64,000 bases of DNA. It comes from Sphagnum compactum (taxonomy: Eukaryota; Bryophyta; Sphagnopsida; Sphagnales). Position 1 is the first letter of the stretch. The number at the start of each line of letters is the position of its first letter. The stretch is from contig OZ234493.1 of assembly GCA_965153455.1 (NCBI GenBank), positions 5,270,001 through 5,334,000 on the forward strand, in the 5' to 3' direction. Positions 47,389 to 61,900 of this stretch are shown one piece after another. The notes under the pieces were generated by a model, which was not told the DNA's origin, ran no database searches, and saw only the letters and a program-made list of their open reading frames with translations. The position numbers were made by a program, and so were the translations under genes.

Positions 47389-49895
47389 GATTTTCCTGCT
47401 GAACATTTCTGTGATCTCTTTTTAAACAGGCATCCATAAAGGAGGCTCAGCTGCGTTGCCCTTCCATCACCATGCAGCCTGTACTGTGACTGCTATCAGC
47501 ATGTTTCTTATCCATCAACAATCAGTGCTTGTACAGGAAAGTTCTCCTGTCATTCAGAATCGTTGTAAAGTGTCTCCCTGTAGTAGCACAACTAACTTGC
47601 TCTTCCACCTCCCTGCCTGTCTGTTGTCAGTGGTCGCTCTCCTCTTGATTGTTGCCTTCATTTATAAGTAGAGTTGGTGCACAAAACTCTCATCTCCATA
47701 TCTTTTGAACCCAAAGGTGATACTTGGAATAAACAAAGCAATAAATACTAATTACCTCAAAGGATCAACAGTGCATTGTTAGGGCTGTTCACTGTGACAT
47801 GCATCAGCCTACAATACTTGTTGCTCACAGACAACAGGTTTATTGACCCTTTTAAAAGCATTGCTTATAGAGTTGATAGTTTAGTTCTGTCCTGCAAGAG
47901 AATCTTAGAATGCCAAATCCTGTCTTCTATCCATTAATCTCTAGCTGCAGCTGGACCTAAGACTGTTGCCTGGCAATGGGATTCCAGCTGAATCAATACC
48001 AGCATGAGGTTTTAAACCATGCTGGCAACAGGTTTATAAGCTAGTGCTAATCAGTTTGCTCAGCCAAACATCTGCCTTTGTTTGCTTGATCCAAACCTAT
48101 ACCTGGTGCCCGAGGTTATGCCCTGCACTCTTTGGACCTTGTCTGCAGGAATGTTTTCGTGTCTTATTGCTCAAATGCTTGTTCACTTATCTTACTCATT
48201 ATTCAATCTGAAGTCTGTCTGTATTGTATTTTCCAATGTACTTGATCATGTGTTACTCAACAAGTCTGAATGTATTACCAACTCTCTACTTTAGGTTTGA
48301 TTCTTTAGATCCTTGATTGTGGAAGCTCATAATTTAGGTGTGCTCTTGATGTGATTTTTGTAACAATCCTTGAAGGTTTAAGAAGGGAGCAGTATGCAAG
48401 AATTACTACCTTGAAAAATATAGCCAGATCTAGGCATTAAAAAAATGTGTATTGGATGACAAAGAAAAGGAACATGAAATTGTGTGACAAAGAACAGGAG
48501 TTGGTGGATTGGAAAAGTGTGAAAGATGGAGGAAAGAAAGGAGATTGGATTTCCTTCCAAAAATTTGAGGGATCATTGGTCTGCACAAACCAAAAGTATG
48601 TTCAAGATCTCTTTTTGTTGAAGGTCTGCTGGGTGCCTGATGCTAATAATGTTGGGATGGTTGGTTAGTATCCAATGATGACTAATGCGGGTGAGTGAAA
48701 AGTGATAGTTGGGGTTGATTTTTTGGTTACCCAGAGAGCGCCATTTGGAGGTTGGGGGCATGGGTCCTTGGCACTCTAATAGGGTAACAGAGATTTCCAC
48801 TGATGGCCAATCAGGGTGCAAGCCCCCCACAAAGGCTGTTTTTTGTTGAGGATGCTAGGTAGAAATGAACCTGTTCCAAATATCATGTTGTCTCAAGATT
48901 ATACACGTTCTTTATTATTCTTACTAACATGAGAGGGCTAAAGTGTCATAGAGAATGTGCAATTCTCTTTAGTTATCAAGTAGGAATCAGATGTAGGGCT
49001 AAAAGTCATAAAGAATGTGCAGTTCTCCTACTTATCAATTAGGAATCAGCTAAAGGGCTAAAAAGTCATAGAGAATGTGCAATTCTGGTAATCAAGTGGG
49101 AATCACATGGAGGGCTAAAAAGGCATATAGAATGTCCATTTCTCCATTAGTTATCAAGTAGGAACTAAACACATGGAGAGCTTTCTGTCCCAATGATCCA
49201 TATCCCCAGATTCTGGACTTTCTTTGCCCCACTGTTTGTTGAGGAACTAGCTGTCACTTCCCTCAATCTTGTTTTCCTGTTCTTGCTGCTGCTCGTATTG
49301 TAAAACATTATCATAGCAAGAGCTGCAGCTGAAGCAGTTGGGATCCCTATTTCTGCCCACATTCTGAGCCAACTGAGTTTCAGACAGTAGATGGTATTCC
49401 TTGTGGTTCCAGCACTAGGAAGTCTCCATTGGTCACCCAGAATGACTGTTGTACCAGGTGTTACAAAAGTAATGACAGCCCGTGTGTTGTATCCTTCTTG
49501 CATCGAAATGAATATTTCAGCCTGTTACAGATTCTCCCCCTGGATCAGTGTGTAATACAGCTAGCTAGACTGAAGCTTGTTCTAGGAGGACAACAAAAAT
49601 GTAGACTCGACAAATAGGGAAAGTGAGAGATTCATCTAGAAGACACAGATCTTCTTCCTCTGATTGGTCAACACTGCAGCCTCAACTAATGAAACAGCTT
49701 GAAAATTTAACAGCTCAAGGGTAATTCCATTACTGCTTCTGTGGCAGTTACTGCAGAAGTGCAACTCCAAACTTTCTCAACTCACATAACGGCAAGGATT
49801 CGCGGTCAAAGATATGCAAGGCTAGACAAAGATAATCAGAAAAAATAGTAAGATATGCAATTACAGTACACTATAAGGAAAAGACTTCTATGTCA
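47389..49895. other. convergent intergenic region between LARP6 and DDB1
   Basis: It holds the LARP6 3' UTR and the DDB1 3' UTR, plus a four-copy repeat at 48933-49165. A minus-strand ORF of 112 codons (49165-49503) has no recognised motif and is probably chance. Confidence 0.55.
48933..49165. repeat. tandem repeat, about 62-bp unit, four copies
   Basis: Each copy has GGGCTAAA(A)AGTCATA(G/A)AGAATGTGCA followed by TTCTC and ATCAAGT(A/G)GGAATCA. Lengths vary by a few bases. Confidence 0.8.
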
Positions 49896-52800
49896 CTAAT
49901 GTAACCTTGTCAGCTCCTCTACCCGCTTGCAAAGTTCTTCTACAGGGACATCTAATGAAATGGCTATGTCCTCCATATGGGTTCTACTCAGGTCTAGGAA
50001 AGACTCAATCAAATCTCCATCCAGGAAGTTGTGGGCATCAACAGTTTTCCTTTCATTGCAAAATGAGCGCCATTGCTCATGACTCAAGTTCCCAACCCCC
50101 TTTATCACCTTCACCAAACATTGCTGCAATTTGTGCAAAAAGAGATACTGCTCTTGTGGAAGGGAGGCGACTACACCAATCACTCCATTGACTGTTCCAA
50201 AAATCACAGTTGGAATTTGACTGGCCTCACTGTCTGGAAGCCGCATGACCAGCGACCCATGCCGAAAGCGATTCACGAATTCCCCAAGATGATATTCTCC
50301 CACAACTTCAAGGCGGCCCCTCTCCTCATCTGTTGCAGCATCGCTGTTCTTTCTCACAGTGAACAGGTTGAAACTATTTTCTGCTCCCAGGTATGTGTCA
50401 TCATCCAGGATTTCAACTGCTGTCATCCAATTTGCATTGTAGTCCCGTGCACGCTCCTCTATTGCGCCCTCCTCAGGCTGCAAGATAGGACCAAACTTTT
50501 TTGTGAGAACATTCATTTATATTTCTGTATGCAACCCTCTGAGTTCTTCAAGTAGAAAGGCTACCAAGCAGGATCAGCTTTCATCCCAGCAATGTCTGCT
50601 GGAAACTTTGTAACATTTGAAATTCTTTACAACATATACCACAGAAGATTGCAGACAAAAGACAAAACTACCCATGAGCTGTTCAGCTCCTGTTTAAGGT
50701 CATGACAATTATGGCCTTCTATGAGATTCATCTCAAATACTTCCAGATTATGGTGCACCAAAAGTGTGAATAAAACACCAAAACTTTGAGTCAACAGTCT
50801 GGAAAGTGTATGTTATCAGTCAAAATTGCATGCCAAACCCAGCTTTTGTCACAAAATACTTCAGGCATCTTAGTGCTGGACCTTTTAGAAGGATAGGTGT
50901 AAGGTTGTGTGGGTCACAAAAGGACATGAGGAGAACAGAACCTTGTAGATGAGGAGGGAGATGGACTTCATCAGGTCTCCCACTACAATAAAATCACCAC
51001 GTGACTGTACATAAAGAGCCAAGATATGACCATGATGAGATGACTCATACTGCAACTCTCGTGCACCATCTTCCCGGAGTGTCCACTTGTACAGCTGTAT
51101 CTTCTGATTGATACCTGCCAGCAACTTTCCATTGAATGCATTAAGGTTATACACAGCTCCCTTAGCCTCTTTCTCTGTCACCAGCTGCAGTTTGCCATCT
51201 TCAACAATGAACACAAGTATCCGCCCCTGCACAAATTGAGCATCTCTTTCAGTGACTTGTATCAATCATTTTAATAGACTCAAATCAAGCTAGGAATCAA
51301 CTATAGAGGTAGGTGACCTTCAAAGCATGACAAACATCACTTGTGACATCAATCAAAAGTAAATGATTTTGAAATTTCCTTGGGAAGGTATAAGACAGAA
51401 AGTAACTGAGCATCCAGATGAAGAGCAATATTAACAACAATATTACACACAGGATAAGAAGCAGACCTTGCTGGGCTCACTTTCCTCTGGTAGAGCATAT
51501 GCAGTCCCAACACAATAGTAGGAGTTGAAATCATCAGTGAATGAGCAAGTAATAATGGAACACCCATTTTCATAGGGATCCAGTGCGAATGATGATATGA
51601 TTTCAAATGTCTGGTCTTCAATCAAGCGTATGTAGTGAGTTTCCATATCTTCTCCATTTGACCCCGAGGGAGAATATTTGGCAGAGCAGATTGCAAATGT
51701 TCGAGAATGTTCTTGGTGGCTGATACGGCATGGATGCTCACCAAGAGGGACTGTACGGATATGGAGCTTTTGAATGTCATCAATTGTCCCAATTGTAAGC
51801 TCTCCTTCCTTACCAATTGCCAAACTGAGCACCACACAGACAGGATTTGTTTCTGAGGGCATACATATCCTCACTCATATCTTCACCCTCCACCCTTTCA
51901 GTAGTTTGTTAAGATCGTGCCTCTAGTGACAACCCTGACAAACGACCCACTTTAAGAAAATGATGAATATGCTCTAGTTCCTGATGCAAAGAAGATGAAA
52001 GTGGCAAAGGAATGTGGATATGATCAGTATAGAAAACCCACCTGTCTGGAAATGATGCTGAATTGAAAGGGCACATATGGTTGACCTCTTTGAGGTTCAC
52101 ATTACTATATAAAAGTTTTTTATTGCTGCTGTAGATCACTGTAGGTCGATCAGAGGCTGCAAAGACATGTGTAGCATTCTTTGACCGGAAAGTGCGAAGT
52201 GCAATAGGTTGAGTGCCCAGAGATATCTTTTTACGGTCTGACAACTCTCCAGTGCTGGGTTTCAGCATAAAATTGAAGAGATGTCCATCTCCTAGAGCAC
52301 AGAGCAAGTATGCAATCTGCTACACATTGACAACAGCTATCACATCAATACAACTCCCTGCCCAGCTAAAGATGATGAAACACTTTAGTCCAAGACTTTT
52401 CTCTCTATTGCTGGCTTGCTAGATAGAAAGCACATCCCCATTGTTATCCAAGGGCTAGGAGTCAACAAAGCTGCCCTTTCCTTCTAATATGCTAATTGGC
52501 TATCCAGGGAGAATTGCTGTTCCACCAGATACCATCAAGGAAATTTTGAGGTCTTGTCAAAGTACCTGAAACACATCCATGGAGCATGAAAGCTGTACAA
52601 ATGTCTAACAATCTGGACATGTCTACAGCACACTTCTACCAATGAATGCAGTAGTTACTGTATATAGAAATAATGCACTGGCACTTACCCCCTCAAACGA
52701 ACAGAAAAGAACTGACCGCGGAATAACTTCTCCACCTAGGCTCTCCTTGGTGATCAATATGAGAGATGGAAGGGCAAAAATACGGACACTGATGTCAGTC

Positions 52801-55800
52801 CACATTCCAACTGCTGCCAAGCTGCTGTACTCAGGATTATCTCCTACTGGATTGATGTCCAAACAGGAAATTTCATACTCCAATTGAGCATGTTTGACCT
52901 CTGTCAAAGTGCCTTGCCCTATTTCAATGTAGACCAGATTCCCCCCTCCCGTTGCAAGCAGGACCTGTTTAGGAAGACAAGACTATTAAGACATGAACAG
53001 GGGAGGCCAAATGTTCTCGCGTCATGCTTCCAAAAAATACAAGATCTGCTCCTCACACAACCATGATCCTTTTGTGCAGAGAAATGGAGAAAGGGTTCCA
53101 GATCTTCATGGGACACAACTACTAGTGGAAAAATCATCTATGGTAGTGTGTTCGTAAAAATGGAAGATACCTGGGAAGCATTGGCAGTAGAAACATTGAT
53201 AGAAATCCCAGAGGGTGCTTTCCACTCATTCAACTGCCTCCGAGATTTTGCATCCACCAATCGAAGTGTACTTGCTGTGACCTAAGCACACAAACCCCCC
53301 AATTGCAGTATGTAACTTCATAGAATTAGGAATTTTAACAATGATATTCCAAGCATCAATCTGCAATTCACACTTATTTTACACAATCAAAGTACCATGT
53401 GCTATATTACAAACATAACTCCCCAAATGGTAGTTTGGAGAATTAACATCATTAGCCCTGACACAGTGCTGCAAATAAAGTTGTTTGGCCTTCATGAGGT
53501 TTCAGTGGGAGGATCCAAAGGTTATTACTCTGACCTGTACAAGTTGATCGTGAATTGCATTGTGACAGAAAAGTGTCTGTGCGTCAGAATCAAAACCGTC
53601 AATCTCAGTCTCTTCTAGCTCATCATCAGCATTCATAGCCAGAATGCGCGTCTCACTAATGAAGCTGACAACCAGAAATGTGTCAAATGTGTCAGTTGAT
53701 GATGCTCGTAATGACCATATGCCTTTGATTCCTTGTAGCTCTGCTGATGCCTGCAAGTACCAACCTTAAAGCCAGTTGAGTACGACTAAAGCAGAACAAA
53801 CTTCACACTTCCAGAACTCATTTCAATGTGAAATTACTGCACAACATCTGCAACACATCATCAAATAGCTCACAAAAAGAACATGGTGGTTTTAGTAGAA
53901 CAGTAGGGGAAATAAATGAAACAACCTGTTCATTGATACCAATGCCATTTCGAACAATACGAAGAGAGCCATCCTTGAAAGCACCAGAGCAAGTTACTAC
54001 TTGACCTTGACCTTGACGCTCTAGGTCAACAACACACAAGTCCACAATGGGCCCCAGGTTCACAAAGCTTTCCAAGACCTCCACATATGAGCCCTTGGCA
54101 TCAGCTTGAGAGTTCAGCTTAATCAGCTGCAGAACCGAGCACAAATGTGAGACAGTAAATGTGGCATCACAGTCAGAACAAATGAAAAGATCACTTAGGA
54201 AAATAGAAGACTGACTGCTTTCCTGCTGCCAATTACAAAAGGTTCACTCTTGGAATGTACAAGACAAGACACAAAACCTCCCCCATTTGAGTGAGAGTTT
54301 GCAGAACCTCTAGACTAAATTGACAAAAGATAAACCCCACACTGTTCTCTAAGGCAACTTTACTCAGGCTTCCAAACTCAGAGCATGCCCATCAATTCAT
54401 TTGTGAGATAACTATCAATCATCCTGGCTTCAGGCATGAGCATGATGAACTTGGAAGTCACCATAGCTGGAACCAACATAAACAAATGAATTGTCCCAAT
54501 AAGCCGGATGAAACCTTCGGCAAGCAATTACAAAAAACAACAGTTGTTAGACTACAACTTATAATACAGACCCTAAACTGCCCATAATCTGGACCAACAC
54601 AAAATTACAAACCTGAGAATCACCATAACTGGAGCCAATGTAAACAACCCCATTGTCAAGATAAGACAGTGATGAAGCAGCTGATGTCTCCCCAAGTGCC
54701 TCCACTTTTAGTCCCAAGACCCTGTACAGAAGACCACAATCTCTAAGGTAAGCTCAGGCTACCAAATGCTTGAAACAGGATCTCATTCCTCAACAACCAC
54801 AACAAAACATAGGAATGGAACACAGCAGAGATACTTACCGCTCCTTGTCATGAGTGATGACAAGAAGATACAACATGCCATTGTGGTCACTCAGCAGGTA
54901 GCGAGATCCATCAGCATCCACTCTCCCATAAGCCTTTGTAATTGACTGTATCTCCACCGATCATTTCTCCACATTAGAAGCAGAAAAAAGACCCAAGAGA
55001 ACAAACCAAATGCAGAGTACAGACAACTCTCTTCAAATTTTATATCCTAGTTAAATCTCAAACTATGCAGCCATATATGGCATCAGCTGGAATGTGGTTT
55101 CCCAGTTTTGGTGAATCGGTATAGATCAATTGTTGCAAGTATTAGATAATGACTACAAAACTGTCACACCTCTTACCTATTTGTTCAACAAATTACTAGA
55201 TTGACATGTCTGGCAAATGCAAAATAATCACAACTGAAAACACAGCCTGTACCTTTCTAAGGAATACACAAAAGAGTCACAGACATGCAGCACAGCCAAG
55301 GCTATCTATGTTTTCTCCTGTGTAAGCAAAGAAATCGTGACATGTGGGGAGAGTTAGATCAAGAATAGGTACCGGCCGGATCGGGATAGCTTTGAAGACA
55401 GAACCATTATAGTAGACAATAGTTTGCTCCCCAATAATAATGGCTCCACCTAGTGGGAGTGGGACAGGAATCAACAGGCCTGCACCATTATCAAGATTGT
55501 TTTGCAACCATGGTCCCTCTCCAAAGTCTTTTTCCTTCATCTGCACCTCATAAGTCTTCACATGCCGTGCATCCTTGTTATCCTGCTCCAAACCAGCAGC
55601 CATGCCCCACATGAAATAGGGAATGAAACTATTGAGTCATGGTGCTGACAAGATTCTGCTTGCTGTAGCCTTCTGTCCATAGACCAATAGTCACTATCTA
55701 CCAGTCCCAAGCTCAGACTGTATCAAGCACCCATGTGGCATAGCATAAAATTCAGATTAAGTGACCACATCTACCAAAAGACTGCATTACCTTTTAAGGC

Positions 55801-58309
55801 ACAGTAGCTTCAACAAAACAAGAAACAATGCGATAAGCAATGAAAAAAGCAGGCAAACCTGGTAGAGAACTGCAATGGTAGGTTTGGAGCATCCATATAG
55901 AAATTTGATGTCCAGCACCTGCAGTTCTTCTAGCCTGCAAAGAAAAGAAATAGTAATGTTGCAGAAAATTTGACCAAGAAATTTGTGTGAGCTAGACAAA
56001 AACACATAGGATTGGAAACAAAAGTGGAAACCTGCTACCTGATATACTGGAAATGTACTATCAAGGAGAATTAGACAAGTGAGACTGCCAAATTGTCTAC
56101 TCCAACACCCTCTTTACTAGTTATTGACTTGCTAGAGCTCCAAGGCACAAATGAAAGAGAGTGCTCTACCTGATATTGAACGCCTCCTTCAGCTGGCCTT
56201 TACTGTCAATCGGAATGACCTGAAGTTGAGCCCAAGTAACAACTTGTGGTTATCATGCAAGGCCAGATTTGCACATGATGATCATCACTAGAACAACAAT
56301 TGATTTAAATGGTGTTAACTTAGTGAAAGGACTCCTCCAAGTGAGCTCCACATGTAGCCACATCTCAAGATAACCACATTACCTTGTATGTGGCACCAAC
56401 ACCTTTAAAGTTCTCCACCCCACCCCACCATAGACCAGCAAGCTCAAAGCTGGTGAACAAATGCATATTACATGGAGTCAGGAATGAGAAAACATACCTT
56501 GAAAAGGCCATCATAAAGATGGAGGCCTATAAGCCGGCAATCTGGATCCACAATGCCAATCTGGGAAGAGGCAAAAATATTCAAAGGGCCTTGTTATATG
56601 AAGGAACACCTAACTTCTTGAAATAGAATTTATGAATGGCTTCTCTTGATGCTAATTTCAGACAACAATACCCTAGATCCTAACTTGAGAACTTTTTTTC
56701 TTCATTCCTGTCCTTGGAGATCCTGCATGCTGACGCATTGAATTCAGAGTAAAATGATGGATGCTTTATCTCAAGCAACATTGTACATCTACAAGTCCTA
56801 CCTGTTGAGCTGCTGCAACCTGCTGGAACAATGTAAATGGACGTCCTACTGAGTGAAATCTGCAGATTCAAATATTTGCTTGATATACCTGCCCATTATC
56901 TGTTGGCCGACCAATCTTGTCAGATACATCTCCCATTGCTCTGCAGACAAGAATCCGCCAACACACAGGTTACTAACTCCAAGTTTCAACTCTTTCCCTC
57001 CCAAAGAAAAGCAGCATTCTACTGATAGCAAACTTACCGTGTCACCAGTGAACTCGTTTCTGCATCCCATTGAAGGACGCAAAACTTGTACCTCTCAAAA
57101 GATAGAAAGAGCAAATCCTGTGAATCCCCCTGATATCTCACATCATAGCATTGTCAGTGATCAGTGAAAGTACCCTGCACAACTTTTGCCTCTTTCCTCA
57201 TAAGGTTTGAATTGCTTGTAGAGACCTGGTAGGGGAGAAAAATCTAAAACCTACATAATAAAATGTAGCAGTATTTCTCTTCATTTAACCAAATGCCACA
57301 AAAGAAAATCCAGGAGGGCCAACATGCAAAGAGACTTCTATACTGTTAAGGCATGCACTCAGGAGCTACTTAGGCCTGCCTCTGTTACTGTAGACCCCCC
57401 GGATATCCAGAAAAATACTTCAAGTCTTTGAAAGGAATGAGAGTAAACTCACCGGAGGTCGGAATAGCTCGAGGGTGGCAATCCGGCCATAAATCGGCAC
57501 ATCAAGCATGGGCTACAGATTACAGATACTGAAGGTCAGAACATAACACAACAGTGGTACAATGCTGTTTCACTGCATGCCAAGGCTGCCAGGAGCTAGT
57601 TCTGAAGCTTTCACCAAAACTAAAGAGAGACTAAATGGAACAGTAGACCTTTTTCTTCTGATGGAGAAAATGTGCACCAAGCATCTCAAGCCTTATTAGA
57701 TGATGATTGACCTGCACTGAGAGAGTAGGGTGATGATAATGAAGTTCTTCAAAAAACTCGCAGGTGCAGTAGTCACCACTTCATTCTTTATCCTTTTGAT
57801 CCTCCAGCCTACAATTCATACTCTTCATTTACAACTAATTCAACAAATGACACTCTCCCTCTCTCTTCGTTTACCTGAAGACCTGCAGCCGTGAGCAGAT
57901 GAATCTCAATTCGCGTGCATTTTCTGAAACCTGAGGGTCAAGGATATCTTGCTAGCCAAAGAAACTGGAAATTTACTTCAACAGAACAACAACGTCTTCC
58001 TGCGACGCAAGGGCACAAAACCAGGAGTCCGGATATGCTCTTTAGCATGAAAAATCTGTTAGGTCTAACTCCTAAAATGTGACACAAAACGAAGGATCCG
58101 GCAAGAAAACCGGGCAATTTTAGGCTGCTAAAGAAGGAAAGCGCATAACCATAAAGGAAACCAAAACAAAACAAAGGAATCGTAGTAGTAGTGTGAGTAG
58201 GATACGCGATGATGAGGTTGAGCTCCTGAGGGTTTGTGAAGTTGCCGACACAGGAGTGAGTCACATTGGTGGGCTTGTGCGCCGTCACCACATAATTCCA
58301 ACCGCTCAT
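49896..58309 (-). CDS. DDB1: DNA damage-binding protein 1 (DDB1), CUL4 E3 ligase adaptor
   Basis: Adaptor linking CUL4-RBX1 to DCAF/DWD substrate receptors; also acts in UV-damage recognition and photomorphogenesis complexes. Nineteen coding exons, from the 5' end: 58309-58206, 57923-57875, 57512-57453, 57129-57038, 56940-56889, 56560-56498, 56219-56170, 55934-55859, 55582-55373, 54945-54839, 54721-54613, 54126-53926, 53750-53535, 53281-53171, 52964-52689, 52316-52042, 51824-51467, 51226-50942, 50477-49896. All junctions are GT-AG and in phase, giving 1091 aa (plant DDB1 is about 1088). The start is [20 protein letters not shown] and the end [15 protein letters not shown]. Three beta-propellers (MMS1-type N-terminus; CPSF_A-type C-terminus, with [20 protein letters not shown]) are intact. 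No frameshift or missing exon. The gene is convergent with LARP6. Confidence 0.97.
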
Positions 58310-58620
58310 CTCTTCCCACAGCTTCAGTAAACCCCTTGCTCTCTTCCTTTCACGATCCTTTTCTTGCGAAAATCAGTTACAAAATCGCCCCGAAGCTTTG
58401 CAAAATCAGCTGCCAAACCGCCGCAGTACGCACTACTGCAAGCACAACACCACGACGACGCGACGACGCAGTTCGAGAGGAATTGACGGCAGCATCGCCA
58501 GCAAAATAAGCCGGCTATCTTTGCCCTACATCCGTTTGGCCTCTCGCCCGAACGATGGCCCTGTTACTGCTCACACGGAGTAGCCGTATCGCTGACTGTT
58601 CGAAGAGAGCGGCCCTGTCA
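58310..58620 (-). promoter_or_regulatory. DDB1 proximal promoter and 5' UTR
   Basis: G+C-rich DNA with several CG dinucleotides between the start codon and the minisatellite. No convincing TATA box. The position follows from the gene model alone. Confidence 0.4.
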
Positions 58621-58985
58621 CTGTTCACTCACAATGGCCGTGTCGCTCGCTGTTCACACACACCGGGCGTGTCACTGTTCACACAGATGCCTTAACACTA
58701 ATTGTTCAAACACACCGGCCGTGTCACCGTACACACACACTGGCCTTAACACTCATTGTTCACACACACCGGCCGAATCACCATTCACACACAATGGCCT
58801 TCACAATCATGTTCACAACCGGCGGTGTCACCATTCACACATAATGGCCTTAACAATCATTGTTCACACACACCGGCCGTGTCACCGTTCACACACAATG
58901 GCCTTAACACTCACTGTTCACAAACAACGGCCTTAACACTCACTGTTCACAAACAACGGCCTTGTCACTCACTGTTCACACACGA
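58621..58985. repeat. GGCC-containing minisatellite upstream of DDB1, unit 26-30 bp
   Basis: About 13 variable units of the type CACTGTTCACACACA + CCGGCCGTGT or ATGGCCTTAA. The last copies (58913, 58942, 58971) are exactly 29 bases apart. Each unit has a short GGCC palindrome. It begins about 310 bases upstream of the DDB1 start codon. Confidence 0.9.
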
Positions 58986-61900
58986 ATTTTATTTTCTTTA
59001 TTTTTCTTTGGTTCTGTCCGGACATCAAATCAGCTTTCCCTTTTCGAAACTATAATGCAGGGTGAATGCGAGTAGGACAAAAGATTCGGCCGGCCTCTGA
59101 TGTGGCGATGAGAGATCCAGACTTGGCGCTCCCAAAAGCCTGCTCTTAGAACACCATTTGAAGAAAAGTAAGTTAGCATTTTCAATGTGAAAACAATACC
59201 TATATATATACATTAGAATTCCACCATTTGAAAATCAGTAGCATGTTTGATGCAAAACAATTATTTACACATTTAAATTTTAGAACAAGATTTGAAAATA
59301 ATAACCTTTGCCTCATGTCAACTTCCACATAGAGGAAATGAACATTTGAGAAAAATGCATTGCTAATTTTGAAATCATTAATATTATTATTATGACACAA
59401 ATGGACAACAGCATTGCAAGAAGAAAAGCACATCATATTTTTGGGGGTCTTTCAGAATAGTTTAATAATATTTTCATATTAATATTCAAATCATCCATAT
59501 TGTAGCCACCATAATTATGTTGGTTTTCATCATCTCAACATCATATTTTCCCAAAAAAATAATTTAAATATTTGAAGGATTGTTTATAAATGAAATTGGC
59601 CTAGGGTAAAATAGCATTTTCAATGGAGAAAAACAACAATGGTGTACATTGGTAGCTTCAACACAAATCAGGTTATTTTTAGGAATGCCAAGGTTTCACA
59701 ATATATTTTTTTTTAACAATTTTTTAAAAATGAAACAAATTGGAATGTTATTCATCTTTATCATATTATTCATAATGACACCTTGATGAAAGTTGCAATT
59801 TTTTGGTGTTTTAATCGTCAACAAAAAGGTGTCTACAAATGGTATATGTGTGATTGACAAGGGGACTACTAATGTAAATGTGCCAAAATCATCTAATAGG
59901 GTCAATAATTTTTCATCTAGTATGTTATTGGAATTAGCATTCATGTGTAATTACAATACATGATGTTGGTAATTGGTTCATAATCAATGGATTAATGGAT
60001 TTAAACAATTTTGAAAAAACACAATTTTTGCAACTTTGTTTTCAATTAGGTTTTCCATTTGCAAATGTCATGTGCAATTAAATTACAATTCAAATGTATT
60101 TTTAACAACCATCCACCAAATAGGTTGATGACAATAAATTGCAAACAACACCTAGTTGCAAATAGTAAGTTTGAACCAAATTTACTATTATAATCAAAAC
60201 ATGTTCTTAATTACAAATAGTTGAATAGATGAATAAACGTTGTCCAAGCTTAGGTGTCAAATCATACACACCCATGCCATAACGATGAACACTTTGATTT
60301 ACCATAACTTGCCACACAATTGAATCATGGTAAAATGACATTATTTAATGTTTTCAAATATTTTAAACTTGTCAAATCAAATGATTTCATGTGGTTGTGA
60401 TGTATGTATGCATGTGTCACACATGTCTATATGTTGACCACTATAATCAAAATGTAAATTCAAATGTAATCAGCAAAAGTTGTAATATAATAAACTTGTA
60501 ATTGAACTAAAGTTAAAATATATGTATCTTTTTCAATTATGGAATCAAACATCTAACTCTACAAAATGTAGATTTGTATTTGTACATGTGTGAAAATGGA
60601 GTTATAACTAAACAAATTGAGATTTAAAAAATTTATAAAAGTTGGAAAATAGATGAATTTTGATTGCAAAATAGATATTACAATTTTGAAATATGACTAA
60701 GTTGTTGGATATTTAGTCATAACAAAATGAACAAATAACTAAATAATTATAAGTTGTAAAGCACGTAATAGTAAAATATATTATGAACTTAGAACCCTCA
60801 AACACATTTACCAGTACTAATGTCACTTAACATTCTAATTAACAAGTTTACATGGCACGGTCCAATAATGTACCCAATACATCCAAGAAGCATTCATGGG
60901 GCAAGTACTTGACTTTGTGTATCACAAACAAGCAAATGTTCCCATCTACAATCTCCTTAAAAGCTACCAAAAAATTATGTCATCGTCAATTGGAGCACCC
61001 TGGAAAATATCAACATTTGGAAATCCATATTCCTGTCATTTGTATTGTATCATCAATATCCAACAACACCACCTCTTGGCCTATGTCATACTAAAACCCC
61101 CAATAATGCACATATCGTGAACATTAGTAATTATAAAAGGACATGAACTTTTTAAAATTTCAACCCAAAGCAAAAATTGAGAAGAAGAAAAATCATTGAC
61201 TACAGTACATGCCTTTGTTCGCACTAATGCTTGGGGGGCTCTCATTGGATTTCTTTAAAGTCTTACATTGTTTACATTAATGTAAAAAAGAAATGAAGTC
61301 ATATTTCAATATATATATATATGCCCATTACATATTATTAATACTTGTGAGGTGGATCAACTCCATGATTGGACCAAAAAAATAAGAATGTTCTCCCTAG
61401 TGGGGTGCAACCACTCTATTAAAAATCGCACATGTGCCCTTAGACCATTGCTTTATTCTTTTAAAAAATTTAATTTTTTAAATATATATTTCAAAAAAAT
61501 ATTAATTTTAAAATATTATTATGTTAAAGTTTATATTTTTAAAATCCATAAATATGTCATTAAAAAATATTTTTAAATTGTGTTTTTAGTGTCAAAATTT
61601 TTTTAAGTTATTTTTATGCAGCTTTTAAGTAGTGGTTACAAGAGGTTAAATGTCCTTATACATATTTTCACTCATTTTAATCATTCCAAAATTTTATGAC
61701 ATGTACATAATGTATTCATAATAACATTTTATTAAATATATATATTTTAAGCTTTTTTAATTTATTTTTTATAATCCAAAATTTTAAAAATTATGTAATG
61801 GTTACGATTGCTTTTGGTACATGTTAGTATGATTGCACCCAGTGCATGCATAATTTCTCGTAAATGAAATTATTTTCCAAATGAAAGCATCACAATAAAT

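Noticed and set aside
49165-49503. 112-codon minus-strand ORF between LARP6 and DDB1
   Set aside because: No recognisable motif; it overlaps the end of a tandem repeat and likely 3' UTR sequence.
60845-61000. Minus-strand open stretch with a protein-like reading (ICLFVIHKVKYLPHECFL)
   Set aside because: Only about 35 codons long between stops, no family recognised; may be a transposon remnant but cannot be supported.
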